Shown in pieces: positions 6,664 through 8,234 of a stretch of DNA of 8,234 bases. The notes under the pieces are model-generated. The model worked only from the letters and a program-made list of their open reading frames with translations, had not been told where the DNA came from and searched no databases. The stretch is taken from positions 1 through 8,234 of the forward strand of contig CAJJTI010000083.1 in the NCBI GenBank assembly GCA_905194705.1, in the 5' to 3' direction. Positions within the stretch are counted from its first letter, which is position 1, and every line of letters starts with the position of its first letter. The stretch comes from an uncultured Solobacterium sp. (GTDB lineage: Bacteria; Bacillota_I; Bacilli_A; Erysipelotrichales; Erysipelotrichaceae). The translations under genes were made by a program, and so were the position numbers.

Positions 6664-7161
6664 ATGAACAGTATTTTTCATCGCGCAAGTATTCGTAAAT
6701 ATTTAGATAAAGAAGTAGAACATGATAAGATCATTCAAATTCTTAGAGCAGGCATGCAAGCACCTAGTGCTTGTAACCAGCAACCATGGGAGTTTTATGT
6801 TGTAACAGATTCAGAAAAGATTGAAGCTTTATCTAATTCAACACCATATGCAAAATGCATTGCAACAGCAAATGTTGTGATTGTACCTGTATATAGAAAG
6901 AACGGTACAAAAGCTCCTCGCTTTGCCCAAATCGATATGTCTATTGCTCAAGAAAACATGTGGTTAGAAACAGATGCATTAGGACTAGGTGGAGTATGGA
7001 TTGGTATTGCACCAGTAGAAGAAAGAATGAAAAGTGTAGAAGAAATCTTAAATCTACCAGATGATGTACATGCCTTTTCTCTATTTTCAGTAGGTTACCC
7101 TGCAGAAGAAAAAGTACAGCAGGATAGATTTGATGAAAGTAGAATACATTACATCAAATAA
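6664..7161 (+). CDS. Nitroreductase-family FMN oxidoreductase (second, different copy)
   Basis: This 165-residue small nitroreductase is predicted to be a cytoplasmic FMN-binding, NAD(P)H-dependent enzyme. The FMN-phosphate motif is RASIRKY (7-13), where the second position is Ala rather than the usual Arg; the APSACNQQPWEF block (33-44) is intact and of the classic form. A GLGGVWIG segment lies near residue 108 and a GYP end motif near 144. It is only distantly similar to the nitroreductase at the other end of the window, which has APSGMGRQP instead. It starts 18 bases after the SPFH gene stop with an AGGAAGG ribosome site and appears to be the last gene of the tatD operon. Which electron acceptor it uses in the cell cannot be told from sequence. 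Confidence 0.9.
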   Translation: MNSIFHRASIRKYLDKEVEHDKIIQILRAGMQAPSACNQQPWEFYVVTDSEKIEALSNSTPYAKCIATANVVIVPVYRKNGTKAPRFAQIDMSIAQENMWLETDALGLGGVWIGIAPVEERMKSVEEILNLPDDVHAFSLFSVGYPAEEKVQQDRFDESRIHYIK

Positions 7162-7188
7162 GACAAAATAAAAATATATAAAAGTAAG

Positions 7189-7210
7189 ACCACCAGCTTA
7201 TACTGGTGGT
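7189..7210. terminator. Hairpin between convergent nitroreductase and hsdS genes
   Basis: A perfect 8-base-pair stem (ACCACCAG at 7189-7196 with CTGGTGGT at 7203-7210) encloses the loop CTTATA. Lying between convergent genes it probably ends transcription. For the minus-strand hsdS gene it is followed by a T-rich run (CTTACTTTTATATATTTTT), a plausible terminator tail; for the plus strand the tail is only ATTTG, which is weak. It begins just 5 bases after the hsdS stop codon. Confidence 0.65.
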
Positions 7211-7215
7211 ATTTG

Positions 7216-8234
7216 TCAGTTGTGAGGAATAAAATCTCTAAATTTTGATTTATCGACTTGTTCTACAAAAGTCTCATACTCCATTTGCAACTCTATTGGT
7301 GCATCTGGAATAAGGGTATTTTTTAAATCATCACCAGTAATACCCACTATCGTTGCGCCTTTCTTTATACTATCATAATATGGCTGATAAGCATCAAGTA
7401 CATGCTTAATGAACAAACGCCTAAATCTGTTTTCATCTATACCAATAATGGCAACGATATCCTGATTTGTACAAATATCAACATCATTAAGCGAAGATTT
7501 TCCAACGCCTACTCTTGTTCCAAACAGTATATTGTCTGCTGGAATTAGCTTTGTTGCACTTTTATCAATAGCCTCTTTAGTTATATATCCCTTTGCTGTC
7601 GAACCATCAATATGATTGGGTCCAAGGGATACTGTTGATATCCAAGGTATATCACCATCATAGTATTTAGGAAACTTTGTCGAAGGAGTACCACCACTCA
7701 TAGTAGTACATAATTCTCTTAACCGAATGCCCTTATACTTCCCTTCATGCTGAACATCACCAAACATCTCGACAAATCGGGCTTTGATAAGCAAATCAAA
7801 ATCTTCAATTTCTTTATTCAACTTATTTATAATATCTTCACATCTTTCAAGAATTTTTACTATTTGAATTTGCTCATCTAATGGCTTGATATTTATTTTT
7901 GCATCTTTTAATTCACTTTTGTTAAATCCTGGAATAGTTGCTCGTGCTCCTACATTACTTAATAAATAATGTTTAAAAACATTAGACTTAAAATAATAAT
8001 ATAGATATTTTGTGTTAACAGAATTCTTCTTTATCACTTTTACAAGTGCTACATTATATGCACCTTCCAATCCCATAAATGCTTGCCCTATATATCCATA
8101 TCTTGAAAGCATTATGTCATCTTTTTTACACTTGTGTAATTGCTCACTATCCTTAACGTATTCAATAAATTTATCGTCACTTTGAGAAAAATCCCTAATT
8201 TGAAGCATCCTAACATATCCGTCTTTAGATTCTT
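7216..8234 (-). CDS. hsdS: Type I restriction-modification specificity subunit HsdS, partial and C-terminally short
   Basis: HsdS gives the HsdM/HsdR complex its DNA recognition sequence. The reading frame stays open to the right edge of the window, so the 5' end is missing; before the ATG at 8206-8208 the frame reads ESKDGYVR, and DGYVRMLQIRDF is a usual interior HsdS strand, so that ATG is not the true start. Counting from that Met, the end of the first target-recognition domain (TRD) covers 1-108 (with GARATIPGFNKSELKD), the central conserved helix is at about 109-150 (PLDEQIQIVKILERCEDII to MFGDV), and the second TRD runs from 158 to about 305 (SGGTPST, GDIPWIST, GATIVGITGDDLKN). The protein then reads PIELQMEYETFVEQVDKSKF and stops seven residues later (RDFIPHN), so the distal conserved helix is lacking. 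ATA is used often for Ile, whereas the SPFH gene shows none that I found, which hints at transfer. hsdM and hsdR are not in the window. Confidence 0.85.
   Translation of the reverse strand, partial: ESKDGYVRMLQIRDFSQSDDKFIEYVKDSEQLHKCKKDDIMLSRYGYIGQAFMGLEGAYNVALVKVIKKNSVNTKYLYYYFKSNVFKHYLLSNVGARATIPGFNKSELKDAKINIKPLDEQIQIVKILERCEDIINKLNKEIEDFDLLIKARFVEMFGDVQHEGKYKGIRLRELCTTMSGGTPSTKFPKYYDGDIPWISTVSLGPNHIDGSTAKGYITKEAIDKSATKLIPADNILFGTRVGVGKSSLNDVDICTNQDIVAIIGIDENRFRRLFIKHVLDAYQPYYDSIKKGATIVGITGDDLKNTLIPDAPIELQMEYETFVEQVDKSKFRDFIPHN

Overview
The window is AT-rich (roughly mid-30s % GC by eye), densely coded, uses purine-rich AGGAGG-type ribosome binding sites and reads TGG as Trp. This fits a low-GC Bacillota. 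The gene set (PhnC-PhnE-PhnE with an intracellular 5'-nucleotidase, small nitroreductases, TatD, SPFH protein) would suit an Erysipelotrichia-like or related gut or oral Firmicute, but that placement is inference and not proven by any marker here.

Left block (about 60-4580, minus strand): one compact operon, read phnC (ATPase) - phnE - phnE (two permeases) - metallophosphatase/5'-nucleotidase - nitroreductase. Gaps are 2-12 bases, several stop codons lie inside the next gene's Shine-Dalgarno site, and the operon ends at a strong hairpin-plus-T-tract terminator. It looks like an uptake module for a phosphonate, phosphite or organophosphate, with a cytoplasmic phosphoesterase attached. The expected substrate-binding protein PhnD and any C-P bond-cleaving enzyme are absent from the window.

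Middle block (about 4581-7161, plus strand): a divergent 100-base intergenic region carries a near-perfect extended -10 promoter for tatD, followed by a small tail-anchored membrane protein of unknown function (start overlaps the tatD stop as ATGA), an SPFH/stomatin-like membrane protein, and a second small nitroreductase. The four genes are closely spaced and probably cotranscribed. The small protein sits where a partner of the SPFH protein might be expected.

Right block (about 7189-8234): a hairpin separates the plus-strand operon from a convergent, partial type I restriction-modification specificity gene (hsdS). Its 5' end lies beyond the window, and its C-terminal conserved helix is missing: the protein stops seven residues after a typical DKSKF motif. 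It may be a silent or recombined specificity cassette. No rRNA, tRNA, CRISPR array, transposase or phage gene was seen. No gene-free stretch exceeds about 105 bases. The strongest leads for something unusual are the PhnD-less transporter/nucleotidase/nitroreductase operon, the small tail-anchored protein next to the SPFH gene, and the truncated hsdS.
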